A stretch of DNA of 25,938 nucleotides from CAZAKO01 sp964546145 (GCA_964546145.1 CAZJIU010000025.1:1-25938); one strand, 5' to 3'. Counted from the stretch's first letter, positions 7,600 through 15,555 are shown. The notes: a model not told the origin generated them from the sequence alone. Program-made: numbers and translations.

Positions 7600-9597
7600 C
7601 TACTGATTAAGCCAGGATTTGATTTTCGCCAGGACCTGATCTTTGGTAAAGCCAAATTTTTCTGCCAGGATTTGATAGGGCGCCGATTCGCCGAACCTTT
7701 CAATCCCGATTTTCAGTAAGGGATTACGAATGACATCACCCCAGCCAGTTAAGCTGGCAGCCTCGATAACAACAACCTTTGCTCCATGCGGATGAATTAC
7801 AGCATCCCGATAGGTCACTGGTTGCTGTTTAAATAACTCGAGTGAAGGTGCCGATACAATTCTCACCGAATGCCCCTCACGAATCAATTCCTCCCCGGCA
7901 GCTGCTGCCAGACTCAATTCCGAACCACTGGCAATAATAATCAGTTCAGGGATTTGTTCTCGGGCAGAACCGGAAATGATATAAGCACCTTGCTTAAGTC
8001 CCGTCCCGGTATGGTCAACCGGAGACACATTCTGACGAGTCAGAATAAGGGCCGTTGGACCAGCATGATTTCTGAGTGCAATCGTCCAGGCAAGTGCCGT
8101 TTCGCAAGCATCTGCCGGACGAATCACGGTCAAATTCGGGATAGTCCGCAGTGCCGCCAGATGCTCAATTGGCTGGTGAGTCGGTCCATCCTCACCTACA
8201 AAAATACTGTCGTGAGTAAATACATAGATGACCTGGATTTTCATCATTGCCGCCAACCGGATCGCCGGTCGCATATAATCGGCAAACTGCAGAAATGTTG
8301 CCCCAAACGGAATGATTCCGCCATAAAGTGCCATACCGTTGAGAATTGCGCCCATGGCATGTTCTCGAACTCCAAAATGAAGATTTCGACCATCAAATTG
8401 ACCGGCTTGAATCGAGCCGTATGCTTTCATTAAGGTATTGGTTGACGGCGCAAGATCGGCTGAGCCGCCACAAAATCCGGGGAGGTATTCGGCAATTTTC
8501 TGGATGACATTCCCGGATAATTTGCGGGTTGCCGCCGGAGCATTAGTAAGATTTTTCAACAAATCCTCTTCCAAACGATCAATTTGCTGCTCTACCCATT
8601 GCCGATCGAGTTGCTGAGCCAGCTCGGGATACCGCGATTGCCAGATTTTGAAATCTGCCATCCATTTATCATATTCCTGCTGCAATGTGGCAATCCGGCG
8701 CTTGAAAAATTGGAGTACTTCATCCGGTATATAAAAAGATTTATCCACCGGCCAGCCCAGGTTTTCCTTGGCTGCTTTTAATTCGTCTTCACCCAATGGA
8801 GCACCGTGAGAACCTGCTGTATCCTGCTTATTGGGCGCGCCAAAAGCAATATGCGTACGGGCAATAACCAGAGTCGGCTTCTCTTTCTCGTCAACACCTT
8901 TTTGAATCGCCTCAGCAATCGCCTGGTGATTATGGCCGTCAGTGCGGATAATCTGCCATCCGTATGCCTTAAACCGAGTAGCGACATCTTCCGAAAAGGC
9001 GAGCGTTGTACTGCCCTCAATCGAAATTTTATTATCATCATAAAGATAAACGATATTGCCCAGTTTCAGATGCCCGGCCAGAGAAGCGGCTTCCGAAGCC
9101 ACACCCTCCATCAGATCGCCGTCACTGACAATTCCAAAAATATGCTGATTACCAAACAGTGAAAATTCTTTGTCGAGTCGCGCAGCGGTCATTTTGGCGG
9201 CAATAGCCATCCCGACACCAGCACTAAATCCCTGACCCAGCGGTCCGGTCGTCATTTCCACACCCGGCAGACAACCATATTCCGGATGTCCCGGTGTTCG
9301 TGAATTCCACTGGCGAAAATTTTTCAGATCATCCAGAGTAACATCATATCCCGCCAGATAAAGTAGCGAATATAATAACATCGAGCCATGACCAGCCGAG
9401 AGAACAAACCGATCTCTGCCAGACCATTGTGGATCCTTAGGATTAAATTTTAAAAACTTACTCCATAGCACAAAAGCGCAATCGGCCATACCCATCGGCA
9501 TTCCCGGGTGACCGGATTTGGCCTTCTCAACGCCATCGGCAGCCAGAAACCGGATGGTATTCGCTGCCAGCTGTCCAATTTCTGAATTTCTAATCAT
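7600..9597 (-). CDS. tkt: Transketolase
   Basis: 665 residues, full length for bacterial transketolase. It transfers two-carbon ketol units between pentose-phosphate and glycolytic sugars, using thiamine diphosphate and a divalent metal, as a cytosolic homodimer. Family motifs in order: H30 in KSGHPGMPMG, H70 in SAGHGS, GPLGQG (118-123), the cofactor/metal motif from SDGDLMEG to DDN (158-189), the pyrimidine-domain glutamate E412 in GVREHAMG, and THDSIFVGEDGPTHQP (461-476). The C-terminal domain is complete. AGGAG lies upstream of the ATG, with about thirteen bases between them. A same-strand dehydrogenase gene ends 85 bp upstream. A candidate promoter in that gap suggests tkt can be transcribed by itself. 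Confidence 0.97.
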   Translation of the reverse strand: MIRNSEIGQLAANTIRFLAADGVEKAKSGHPGMPMGMADCAFVLWSKFLKFNPKDPQWSGRDRFVLSAGHGSMLLYSLLYLAGYDVTLDDLKNFRQWNSRTPGHPEYGCLPGVEMTTGPLGQGFSAGVGMAIAAKMTAARLDKEFSLFGNQHIFGIVSDGDLMEGVASEAASLAGHLKLGNIVYLYDDNKISIEGSTTLAFSEDVATRFKAYGWQIIRTDGHNHQAIAEAIQKGVDEKEKPTLVIARTHIAFGAPNKQDTAGSHGAPLGEDELKAAKENLGWPVDKSFYIPDEVLQFFKRRIATLQQEYDKWMADFKIWQSRYPELAQQLDRQWVEQQIDRLEEDLLKNLTNAPAATRKLSGNVIQKIAEYLPGFCGGSADLAPSTNTLMKAYGSIQAGQFDGRNLHFGVREHAMGAILNGMALYGGIIPFGATFLQFADYMRPAIRLAAMMKIQVIYVFTHDSIFVGEDGPTHQPIEHLAALRTIPNLTVIRPADACETALAWTIALRNHAGPTALILTRQNVSPVDHTGTGLKQGAYIISGSAREQIPELIIIASGSELSLAAAAGEELIREGHSVRIVSAPSLELFKQQPVTYRDAVIHPHGAKVVVIEAASLTGWGDVIRNPLLKIGIERFGESAPYQILAEKFGFTKDQVLAKIKSWLNQ

Positions 9598-9653
9598 ATC
9601 GCTTAAAATACTCCTTCTTATTTGAAACGTAAGATAACAATTAGCTCGATATA

Positions 9654-9682
9654 TTCATAAAATTTCTGAAAAAATATTTCAA
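9654..9682 (-). promoter_or_regulatory. Candidate sigma-70 promoter for transketolase
   Basis: On the minus strand TTGAAA (9682-9677) and TATGAA (9659-9654) lie exactly 17 bases apart. They match the -35 consensus at five of six positions and the -10 at four of six. The -35 abuts the stop codon of the upstream dehydrogenase gene. The surrounding DNA is AT-rich, so a chance match is possible. Confidence 0.4.
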
Positions 9683-10771
9683 TTATTCGATCGCCATTAG
9701 CTGCAATCCAAACTCGCTGCCAATTGTATTGAGAGTAACAAAGACTTTATCCTGGATTGTCACGGTCTCCCGATTTTGCTCCTCGGCAACCCACTCTTTT
9801 TCACCGGCAATATAGATAACTGTCTGACCATTGGCTTTGGCACTCTGTTTTAACATATTAATAAAATAATCCATATTAACCTGAATTTCAGCCAATCCCA
9901 TAAAGGCCTCGGGATTAATCGCACCGAAGAAATGACACACCTCCGAAGGAGCATCCTTTTTACCATAAACATCCAACCCTACCGCCCCCGAAGCCAGAAC
10001 GCCACACAGGATATCAACCACGGCACTCAAACCGTAGCCTTTATGTCCACCGGTTGTTTCAGTACCACCGCCTAACGGCAGAAGTCCGCCACCCCGCCGA
10101 TTGATCAGATTATCCAGCACCTGGGTTGCATTAGTCGTAGGTCGCCCCTGTTCATCACACGCCCAGGAATCCGGCATCGCCATCCCCTTGCGCGAATAGA
10201 CTTCCAGCTTCCCCCGCGGAACCGTAGAGGTTGCCATATCCAGCAGAAAAGGTCTATGAGATTTCGTCGGAAAACCGATGGATATCGGATTAGTGCCGAT
10301 GATCATATCCTTGCCAAAAGTCGGCACGACCAGCGGGGCGGAATTCGTCAGCGAAATCCCAATCAGATCCTCCTGCAAAGCCAGCATCGTATAGTATCCG
10401 GCAATCCCGTAATGGTTCGAATTGCGCACGGCGGCAAAGCCCAGGTAATTTTGTTTTGCCTTCACGATGCACAATTCCATTGCCGATTGTGCAATCGGTT
10501 GCCCCATTCCACCGTTGCCATCAATGACCAGTGAAACCGGCGTCTCCTTAATGATGGTGATTTTCCCGGCAGGATTGATAACTCCGCTACGAAGACCATC
10601 CACATAACGTTTTAAGCGCGCCACTCCATGCGATTCGATATTCCGCCGATCGGCAGTTACCAAAACATCGGCGGTAATTTCAGAATCTTTCCGGGGCAGC
10701 CCGACACTTATTAAAATTTCCGTTGTAAAATCGGTTAGATCATTAACTTTAACTAATATTCGCTTATCCAT
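9683..10771 (-). CDS. Ldh2-family NAD(P)-dependent malate/L-lactate/ureidoglycolate-type dehydrogenase
   Basis: 362 residues, matching the Ldh2/YlbC/AllD fold that is unrelated to classical malate and lactate dehydrogenases. Motifs: ADRRNIESHGVARLKRY (40-56) with the conserved histidine H48, RNSNHYGIAGYY (116-127) with H120, GTNPIS (159-164), DMATS (178-182), and the glycine-rich GGHKGYGL (241-248). Members reduce 2-oxo acids or oxidise 2-hydroxy acids such as malate, sulfolactate, lactate or ureidoglycolate. The substrate cannot be assigned from these motifs. ATG has AAGGA six bases upstream. The gene begins 29 bp after the YitT-family gene and ends 85 bp before transketolase, so it may share a transcript with either. 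Family is certain; substrate is open. Confidence 0.9.
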   Translation of the reverse strand: MDKRILVKVNDLTDFTTEILISVGLPRKDSEITADVLVTADRRNIESHGVARLKRYVDGLRSGVINPAGKITIIKETPVSLVIDGNGGMGQPIAQSAMELCIVKAKQNYLGFAAVRNSNHYGIAGYYTMLALQEDLIGISLTNSAPLVVPTFGKDMIIGTNPISIGFPTKSHRPFLLDMATSTVPRGKLEVYSRKGMAMPDSWACDEQGRPTTNATQVLDNLINRRGGGLLPLGGGTETTGGHKGYGLSAVVDILCGVLASGAVGLDVYGKKDAPSEVCHFFGAINPEAFMGLAEIQVNMDYFINMLKQSAKANGQTVIYIAGEKEWVAEEQNRETVTIQDKVFVTLNTIGSEFGLQLMAIE

Positions 10772-10800
10772 GATTTTCCTTATAATAATTACAATCCCGC

Positions 10801-11520
10801 TTAAACTCTCGGACGAAAACCCTCGCCAAGAACTTCATGCACATTAGCGATTATCACAAACGCCTTGGGATCAATTTGTTGAACCACCTGTCGTAATGAT
10901 GCAACTTCCTTGCGGGTCACCACTGTGTAAAGAATATTTCGTTCGGCATGGGTAAAAAAACCTCTGCCAAGGATTTCGGTGCCGCCGCGCTCCATGTCCT
11001 CGGTAATTACTTTTATAATCTCATCCTTTTTTTCACTGATAATGTAAAATGAACGCGCATAATCCATCCCATCCAGAATGAAGTCCAGAACCCTGCTCGA
11101 CGCATAGAGACTAATGAAACCGTAAAGGGCTAAATTGATATCATGAAAAGCGATCCCGGCAAAAGTTATCACGAAGAAATCAACAATCATGATACCTGTG
11201 CCTACCGAAATATTGGTGTACTTATTAATGAATTGACCAATAATGTCCGAACCGCCGGTCGTCCCTTTGAACCGAAATACAAGACCCAGACCAATGCCCA
11301 AAATTATACCGCCGAAAAGGGACGCAAGAAATGGCTCGGTATCCGGTACGGGGATATGAAGTATATCATCGAGAAAATCGGTAAAAAGCGAAACAAGAAC
11401 AAAGGCATATAGTGTCCGCACTCCAAAAGTCTTCCCCAATAATTTCAAACCGATAAAATAAAGGGGAATATTAAAAACAAGCATCACGATACCTACTGGC
11501 AGTCCGAACAGATGATGCAA
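10801..11520 (-). CDS. YitT-family membrane protein (DUF161 plus DUF2179), 5' end lost in assembly gap
   Basis: 239 residues are visible before the N-run. The first part is hydrophobic, with about four to five membrane spans (for example GIVMLVFNIPLYFIGLKLLG, LFGGIILGIGLGLVF and IMIVDFFVITFAGIAF). It carries the family signature FKGTTGGSDIIGQFINKY. A soluble C-terminal DUF2179 domain follows (YIISEKKDEIIKVITEDM, ILGRGFFTHAERNILYTVV, IDPKAFVIIANVHEVLGEGF). Complete family members usually run to about 280-290 residues, so roughly 40-50 N-terminal residues are missing. The family is common, poorly characterised, and placed in the inner membrane; its transported or bound ligand is unknown. Any start codon read across the gap is an artefact. 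Confidence 0.88.
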   Translation of the reverse strand: MHHLFGLPVGIVMLVFNIPLYFIGLKLLGKTFGVRTLYAFVLVSLFTDFLDDILHIPVPDTEPFLASLFGGIILGIGLGLVFRFKGTTGGSDIIGQFINKYTNISVGTGIMIVDFFVITFAGIAFHDINLALYGFISLYASSRVLDFILDGMDYARSFYIISEKKDEIIKVITEDMERGGTEILGRGFFTHAERNILYTVVTRKEVASLRQVVQQIDPKAFVIIANVHEVLGEGFRPRV

Positions 11521-11620
11521 NNNNNNNNNNNNNNNNNNNNNNNNNNNNNNNNNNNNNNNNNNNNNNNNNNNNNNNNNNNNNNNNNNNNNNNNNNNNNNNN
11601 NNNNNNNNNNNNNNNNNNNN
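11521..11620. other. Assembly gap (100 N)
   Basis: Exactly 100 N, the customary placeholder length for a scaffold join of unknown size. The flanking genes point away from each other and both lack their 5' ends, so at least part of each gene and their shared promoter region are missing. Confidence 0.98.
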
Positions 11621-12526
11621 GCGAGCTCGCGCATCGGCTATGGTCTCTCGACTATCTGGCAGCATTTGATCCCGTTCCGAATTCTCGACCGTGCCGGCAA
11701 GATTCGCAGCGCACCCCGGGATGCGTTGATAGCTGATATTTCTACCGACGCAAACCGCGGAAAAAATTTCGGTTTTTTACGGATGGCAGATAATCTTGGT
11801 GCAGTAGTTGGCATTTTGATTTGCATCGCCTTTTTCAATTTAATCGGCTACCGCAATTTATTTATTCTGGCGGCGATTCCCTCTCTGATCGGCTCGATCC
11901 TGATTATCGTGAAAATCAAAGAGACTTCCCCCAGCGAACGGGCTATCTACAAAGGATTACACTTCCGCGACCTGAGCGGTAATTTTCTTTTATTTTTGAC
12001 CCTCAGCGCTATATTCGCCGTCGGTAATTTTACCTATTCCTTCCTGCTTATCTATGCCAAACAAACCGGTTTTAAGATCGCCTTTGTGCCGGTGCTCTAT
12101 CTTATTTACACTTTCTTTGCCTCGGTCAGCTCTTACCCTTTCGGCAAGCTGGCAGACAAAATTGGTCGGCGAACCGTGATGCTGCTTGCTTTGCTGTTCT
12201 GGGCATTGGTTTGTCTCGACATTGTTTTCTTCAAATCTTACTGGCTGATGATTTTAGTCTTTGTGTTGTATGGTATGCACAAAGGTGCCCTCGAACCCGT
12301 GCAAAGTACCCTGGTCTCCGAGCTTGCACCCGAAAAATTCCGGGCAAGTTGCATCGGTACCTACCAGATGGTCATTGGTCTGTGCGCCTTCCCGGCTTCC
12401 CTTATTGCCGGCTTACTCTGGGACAGAATTGGTTTACTGGTGCCCTTCTATTTGTCGCTGAGCCTGACGATTCTAGCCGGCATATTGATGCTCTTTGTTA
12501 AAGAACCTAATAGTAGCAATAGTTGA
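11621..12526 (+). CDS. Major facilitator superfamily transporter, 5' end lost in assembly gap
   Basis: 301 residues are readable in frame from the first base after the gap, so the TTG at 11666 is internal and not the real start. The fragment opens in the segment before the fifth span with DRAGKIRSAPRDALIAD, typical of drug- or metabolite-efflux MFS proteins. It is followed by NFGFLRMADNLGAVVG. About seven to eight membrane spans can be traced. The repeat of loop motif A in the second half is clear (GKLADKIGRRTVM). Later signals are YGMHKGALEPVQSTLVSELAP and FRASCIGTYQMVIGLCAFPASLIAGLLWD. Full members have about 390-410 residues, so about 95 residues are missing. The substrate is not predictable. 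Confidence 0.88.
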   Translation, partial: ASSRIGYGLSTIWQHLIPFRILDRAGKIRSAPRDALIADISTDANRGKNFGFLRMADNLGAVVGILICIAFFNLIGYRNLFILAAIPSLIGSILIIVKIKETSPSERAIYKGLHFRDLSGNFLLFLTLSAIFAVGNFTYSFLLIYAKQTGFKIAFVPVLYLIYTFFASVSSYPFGKLADKIGRRTVMLLALLFWALVCLDIVFFKSYWLMILVFVLYGMHKGALEPVQSTLVSELAPEKFRASCIGTYQMVIGLCAFPASLIAGLLWDRIGLLVPFYLSLSLTILAGILMLFVKEPNSSNS

Positions 12527-12593
12527 ATATAATTGAATTGTTTTCTGGATACGGGATTTAACTTCCTAACCAGGAAAAAGTCCATTACAACAT

Positions 12594-12699
12594 GTCATTT
12601 CGAATCCCCGATTACATCGGGGTGAGAAATCAGGTGAAATTTATCACTATAATACAACCGATTTCTCGTCTCCCGACACTTAGGGAGCCTCGAAATGAC
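12594..12699. repeat. MITE-like palindromic interspersed repeat with cloverleaf folding potential
   Basis: A 106-bp unit bounded by perfect ten-base inverted ends (GTCATTTCGA at 12594-12603, TCGAAATGAC at 12690-12699). Inside lie a perfect 7-bp hairpin (CCCCGAT / ATCGGGG, 12606-12622), a central stem (GAGAAATC 12624-12631 with GATTTCTC 12660-12667, extended by GGT/ACC past a one-base bulge), and a third hairpin (CTCCC 12670-12674 with GGGAG 12683-12687). The overall look (GTCAttTCGA ends, gAGAAATC core) resembles the GTCATTCCGA-type repeats dispersed in many bacterial genomes. It lies between convergent genes, where it could also stop transcription. Only one copy is in the window. Confidence 0.75.
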
Positions 12700-12740
12700 G
12701 GTAAAGTAAAAAGACGGAAGGAATTCAAAGCTAAACTCGC

Positions 12741-13613
12741 TCAATTCCCTCTGGCGTCCAATCCCCAGTTCATTTTCGTGCGCAGCGTTTGAAAAAAATT
12801 ATCGCCTTTAAAGCGGATAACCTTCAAGGTAAAATCCGCTCTGCGGATTTCGATTTTCTCTGACTGCTGCAGGGGAACACGAATCTGCCCATCAACAATC
12901 AGCGAGACATCACTGTTTAATTCGCTACAGTCAACTCTGATTGTCTGGCTATCCGCCAGAACCACCGGTCGAGCCGAGAGACTGTGCGGGCAGATTGGCG
13001 CGATCACAATCACATTCAAATCTGGTGCGATAATCGGACCGCCTGCCGATAGCGAATAAGCCGTCGAACCGGTAGGTGTCGCTATAATCAGACCATCCGC
13101 GCGATAGGTATTAAAATAGTGATTATCTACATAAGTCCGCACCTTGATCATATTAGGCACATTTCCCTTGTCGATGACAAAATCATTAAAAGCAAAAAAA
13201 GATTCCATTTTTTGGGGAAAGATCAGTTGTGCACCCAGCACACTCCGCTGTTCGATTTTGTAATTACCGCTTAAAAAGTCTGCAATTCGCTCTTCAAAAT
13301 TTTCTAATGAAACATCTGCTAAAAAACCAAGCCCACCAGTATGAATTCCAAGTACCGGTTTGTCGGTTTTCGCCATCAGTCGCGAAGCCCCTAAAAATGT
13401 CCCATCACCACCAATACTGAACATTGCATCCACAGCTTTGGGAATTTTCTCATCGGCTAAGAATTTTACTGCACTTGACAACTCACCCGAAAGTTGGGCC
13501 ACGGACGCGGGCAAGATTACCTGCTGGTTCTTCGAAATCAAAAAATCCGTTATGGCTTGCAGCGGTTTTGCCAGTGACTGATAATTTGGATGAAGATGTA
13601 ATCCGATTCTCAT
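12741..13613 (-). CDS. nadK: NAD kinase
   Basis: 290 residues, the usual length. It phosphorylates NAD to NADP in the cytosol. The catalytic GGDGT motif is at 68-72 (D70 essential by family knowledge), with the nucleotide-binding ND pair at 143-144 (FNDFVIDKG). The glycine-rich NAD-binding stretch ADGLIIATPTGSTAYSLSAG spans 172-191, followed by SARPVVL and SLIVDGQ in the C-terminal beta-sandwich. The gene starts eight bases after the xseB stop; its GGAG site overlaps the xseB terminal codons, so the two are translationally close. Order xseA-xseB-nadK is a shortened form of the xseAB ... nadK clusters seen in many bacteria. The palindromic repeat lies 41 bp behind its stop codon. Confidence 0.97.
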   Translation of the reverse strand: MRIGLHLHPNYQSLAKPLQAITDFLISKNQQVILPASVAQLSGELSSAVKFLADEKIPKAVDAMFSIGGDGTFLGASRLMAKTDKPVLGIHTGGLGFLADVSLENFEERIADFLSGNYKIEQRSVLGAQLIFPQKMESFFAFNDFVIDKGNVPNMIKVRTYVDNHYFNTYRADGLIIATPTGSTAYSLSAGGPIIAPDLNVIVIAPICPHSLSARPVVLADSQTIRVDCSELNSDVSLIVDGQIRVPLQQSEKIEIRRADFTLKVIRFKGDNFFQTLRTKMNWGLDARGN

Positions 13614-13621
13614 AGGCTCAA

Positions 13622-13849
13622 TTACTCCGACAGGTCTTCTTCAATATAGTTAGCATTGGCTTGTTCGACAAGCACCTTCACTCGTTTTTCGAGGGCTGCC
13701 AGGTGTTTCTGGCACTCTGTAGACATGGCAATAGCCTCTTCGAACAAGGCAATGGAATTTTCCAATTCGCTTTCACCCGATTCCAGAATCGCCAGAATCT
13801 CCTCCAGCCGTTCGAAAGATTTTTCTATTGAAAAACTTTTTTTGGGCAT
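13622..13849 (-). CDS. xseB: Exodeoxyribonuclease VII small subunit
   Basis: 75 residues, typical for XseB. The family core is clear: FSIEKSFERLEEILAILESG, then ELENSIALFEEAIAMSTECQ, then a helical KVLVEQ segment. Several XseB subunits decorate the long helices of each XseA in exonuclease VII, which degrades single-stranded DNA from both ends. The start ATG is preceded by GGGAG at an appropriate distance. It lies 31 bp downstream of xseA and 8 bp upstream of nadK, all on the minus strand. Confidence 0.96.
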   Translation of the reverse strand: MPKKSFSIEKSFERLEEILAILESGESELENSIALFEEAIAMSTECQKHLAALEKRVKVLVEQANANYIEEDLSE

Positions 13850-13880
13850 GTTTGGGCTCCCTTTATAGCTTAGATTTTAT

Positions 13881-15068
13881 TCACGTTACCGTCGCATCAT
13901 AGCGGCCATCGGCAACTTCAATTTCGAGCTCCTCACCGCCTTGAACTTGCTGTACCGATTTCACTATTGCGGTTGTCGGTCGAAGATAAACAATCGAATA
14001 GCCCCGATGCAATACCTGTTTTGGATTCAACGCCTGCAAGGTACTGGTAAATTTTTCAAGTCCTAATTTAGAGTGCTTAATTCTTTGGACTACTGACAGG
14101 CTCATTCGTCTATCTAATTCATCGAGGTGCTGATAATGCTGATGGATTAACTCTACGGGATTTTTCACCTTGATCCGGGAAATCAAATTTTTAAAAGTCT
14201 GGTAATCCTGCCGAAACAATTCGCTGACTCGCTGGCAAATATTTCTGGTCAATGTACTCAATCTTGATTGAATAATTGTGCTTTCCGGAATGGTCGTTTC
14301 GGCGGCGGCAGAGGGAGTCGGCGCCCGGAAATCCGCCACAAAATCTGCCAGGGTAAAATCCACCTCATGCCCGACGGCACTGACAATCGGCAATCGCGAG
14401 TCGGCCATTGCTCTCACCAATTTCTCTTCATTAAAAGCCCATAGGTCTTCGATTGAACCGCCACCTCGAGCTAAAATAATAAAATCCACATTTTCTAAAC
14501 GATTAAAGGTTTGGATGCCTTCGATAATTGTATCGGCAGCTTTATCGCCTTGCACCTGAGCCGGAAAAATCACTAGCTCAACCGCCGGATTGCGGCGTCG
14601 GCTGACTTGTAAAATATCCTGGACAGCAGCTCCGCTGAGACTAGTAATCACTCCGACGCGTCTTGGAAACTGTGGCAGAGGCTTCTTCAATTCCGGAGCA
14701 AAGAGTCCTTCAGCGCTTAATTTCTGCTTTAACGTCTCAAATGCCAGATACAAACTGCCCAATCCGGCAGCTCTGATTTCCATGACATTGATCTGATATT
14801 GAGATTGAGCTACATAGGTGATGACATCCCCACGCACGATCACATGCATGCCGCTGGTCAATTGAAATGGGATGGAATTAGCAACATTACGCCAGATTAC
14901 ACAGTTAATTAGTGCATTCTCATCCTTCAGAGCAAAATAGATATGACCGGCACGACTGACAGAGTAGTTGGAAATTTCACCTTCGACCCAGACCGGTGGA
15001 ATAAATTGCTCGATAACCCGCTTGATTTCACGGGAAATTTCTGAAACGGTATAGATTCTTTCTTCCAT
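13881..15068 (-). CDS. xseA: Exodeoxyribonuclease VII large subunit
   Basis: 395 residues, slightly short for the family (about 400-450). An N-terminal OB-fold (YTVSEISREIKRVIE to about residue 105, with VWVEGEISNY) binds single-stranded DNA. The catalytic domain carries RRVGVITSLSGAAVQDIL, VQGDKAADTI, the RGGGS loop (201-205), GHEVDFTLAD (233-242) and APTPSAAAE (249-257). A long helical segment follows and the final beta part (RGYSIVYL onward) is complete. The ATG fits the family start exactly. However, no Shine-Dalgarno sequence precedes it: the bases directly upstream are the T-tract of a hairpin terminator, so initiation or coupling here is unusual. xseB follows after 31 bp. Confidence 0.96.
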   Translation of the reverse strand: MEERIYTVSEISREIKRVIEQFIPPVWVEGEISNYSVSRAGHIYFALKDENALINCVIWRNVANSIPFQLTSGMHVIVRGDVITYVAQSQYQINVMEIRAAGLGSLYLAFETLKQKLSAEGLFAPELKKPLPQFPRRVGVITSLSGAAVQDILQVSRRRNPAVELVIFPAQVQGDKAADTIIEGIQTFNRLENVDFIILARGGGSIEDLWAFNEEKLVRAMADSRLPIVSAVGHEVDFTLADFVADFRAPTPSAAAETTIPESTIIQSRLSTLTRNICQRVSELFRQDYQTFKNLISRIKVKNPVELIHQHYQHLDELDRRMSLSVVQRIKHSKLGLEKFTSTLQALNPKQVLHRGYSIVYLRPTTAIVKSVQQVQGGEELEIEVADGRYDATVT

Positions 15069-15108
15069 AAAAAAAAGAGTGGTAATGACAGAACCGCCCT
15101 CACCACTC
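15069..15108 (-). terminator. Rho-independent terminator abutting the xseA start codon
   Basis: On the minus strand GAGTGGT (15108-15102) pairs with ACCACTC (15083-15077) around an 18-base loop. The stem can be extended by two G-U and two A-U pairs into an eight-base T-tract (15076-15069). The T-tract runs straight into the ATG of xseA. It ends the HU plus small ribosomal protein unit, and may act as an attenuator before xseA. The large loop lowers confidence a little. Confidence 0.7.
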
Positions 15109-15127
15109 CCTTGAACGCAGGATTTTT

Positions 15128-15223
15128 CTATCTGAGCTTCTTCTTATGACGATCTCTCCTGAGTCGTTTTTTCCGTTTATGAGTGGCGATTTTCCTCTTT
15201 TTTCTCTTCTTCCCGCAGGGCAT
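15128..15223 (-). CDS. Small basic ribosomal protein, bS22/mS38-like (AURKAIP1/COX24 domain)
   Basis: A 31-residue frame. It starts MPCGKKRKKRK, continues THKRKKRLRRDRHKKK, and is over half lysine and arginine. The pattern matches the tiny AURKAIP1/COX24-domain proteins annotated beside housekeeping genes in Bacteroidota and relatives. These are related to mycobacterial bS22 and mitochondrial mS38, which sit near the decoding region of the small ribosomal subunit. AGGAGAG is placed seven bases before the ATG. The gene begins 25 bp after the HU stop and is followed by a terminator, so it is almost certainly co-transcribed with HU. The family match rests on my recall of its consensus, not on a search. 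Confidence 0.85.
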   Translation of the reverse strand: MPCGKKRKKRKIATHKRKKRLRRDRHKKKLR

Positions 15224-15248
15224 ACTGTAACTCTCCTAAAATCGAACC

Positions 15249-15548
15249 TTATTTTCTACTCGTGGTGATGTTATCTACCTTGATACTATTCTTTAATATT
15301 TTGGAAGGTTTAAAAACCGGTACGATCCGTTCCGGCAGTCGTATTTCTTCTCCAGTTCCCGGATTCCGGGCTTTCTTAGGCTTACGCACCTTCAAACTAA
15401 AACTACCAAAACCGCGAAATTCGATTCGTTTCCCACGCTGGAGCGAATTGGTAATAGTCGCAATGAAGCCATCTATTACAGCTTCTGTGTCAACTTTGGT
15501 CAACCCAGTCGCATGCGATACAATGTCAACGATGTCAGCCTTTGTCAC
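15249..15548 (-). CDS. HU/IHF-family DNA-binding protein
   Basis: 99 residues with the full family layout: two N-terminal helices (TKADIVDIVSHATGLTKVDTEAVIDGF), then the signature IEFRGFGSFSLKVRKPKKAR followed by NPGTGEEI, the DNA-clasping beta arm. The protein bends and packages DNA as a dimer. The basic tail ending TTSRK is somewhat longer than in the roughly 90-residue HU proteins. The start is GTG, fixed by a near-perfect AAGGAGG seven bases upstream. It is the first gene of a short unit with the bS22/mS38-like gene, and lies 162 bp after mltD, with room for its own promoter. HU versus IHF subunit cannot be separated from sequence alone. Confidence 0.94.
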   Translation of the reverse strand: MTKADIVDIVSHATGLTKVDTEAVIDGFIATITNSLQRGKRIEFRGFGSFSLKVRKPKKARNPGTGEEIRLPERIVPVFKPSKILKNSIKVDNITTSRK

Positions 15549-15555
15549 GGTATTA

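Noticed and set aside
7870..8433. 187-residue plus-strand open frame
   Set aside because: It lies wholly inside the transketolase gene on the opposite strand, resembles no family and has no ribosome-binding site; transketolase motifs are unbroken.
11521..11634. Apparent YitT start methionine across the N-run
   Set aside because: The four residues beyond the gap come from the opposite strand of the MFS gene; the true YitT start is missing.
11666..11668. TTG as the start of the MFS gene
   Set aside because: The same frame is open back to the gap with matching MFS sequence, so this codon is internal.
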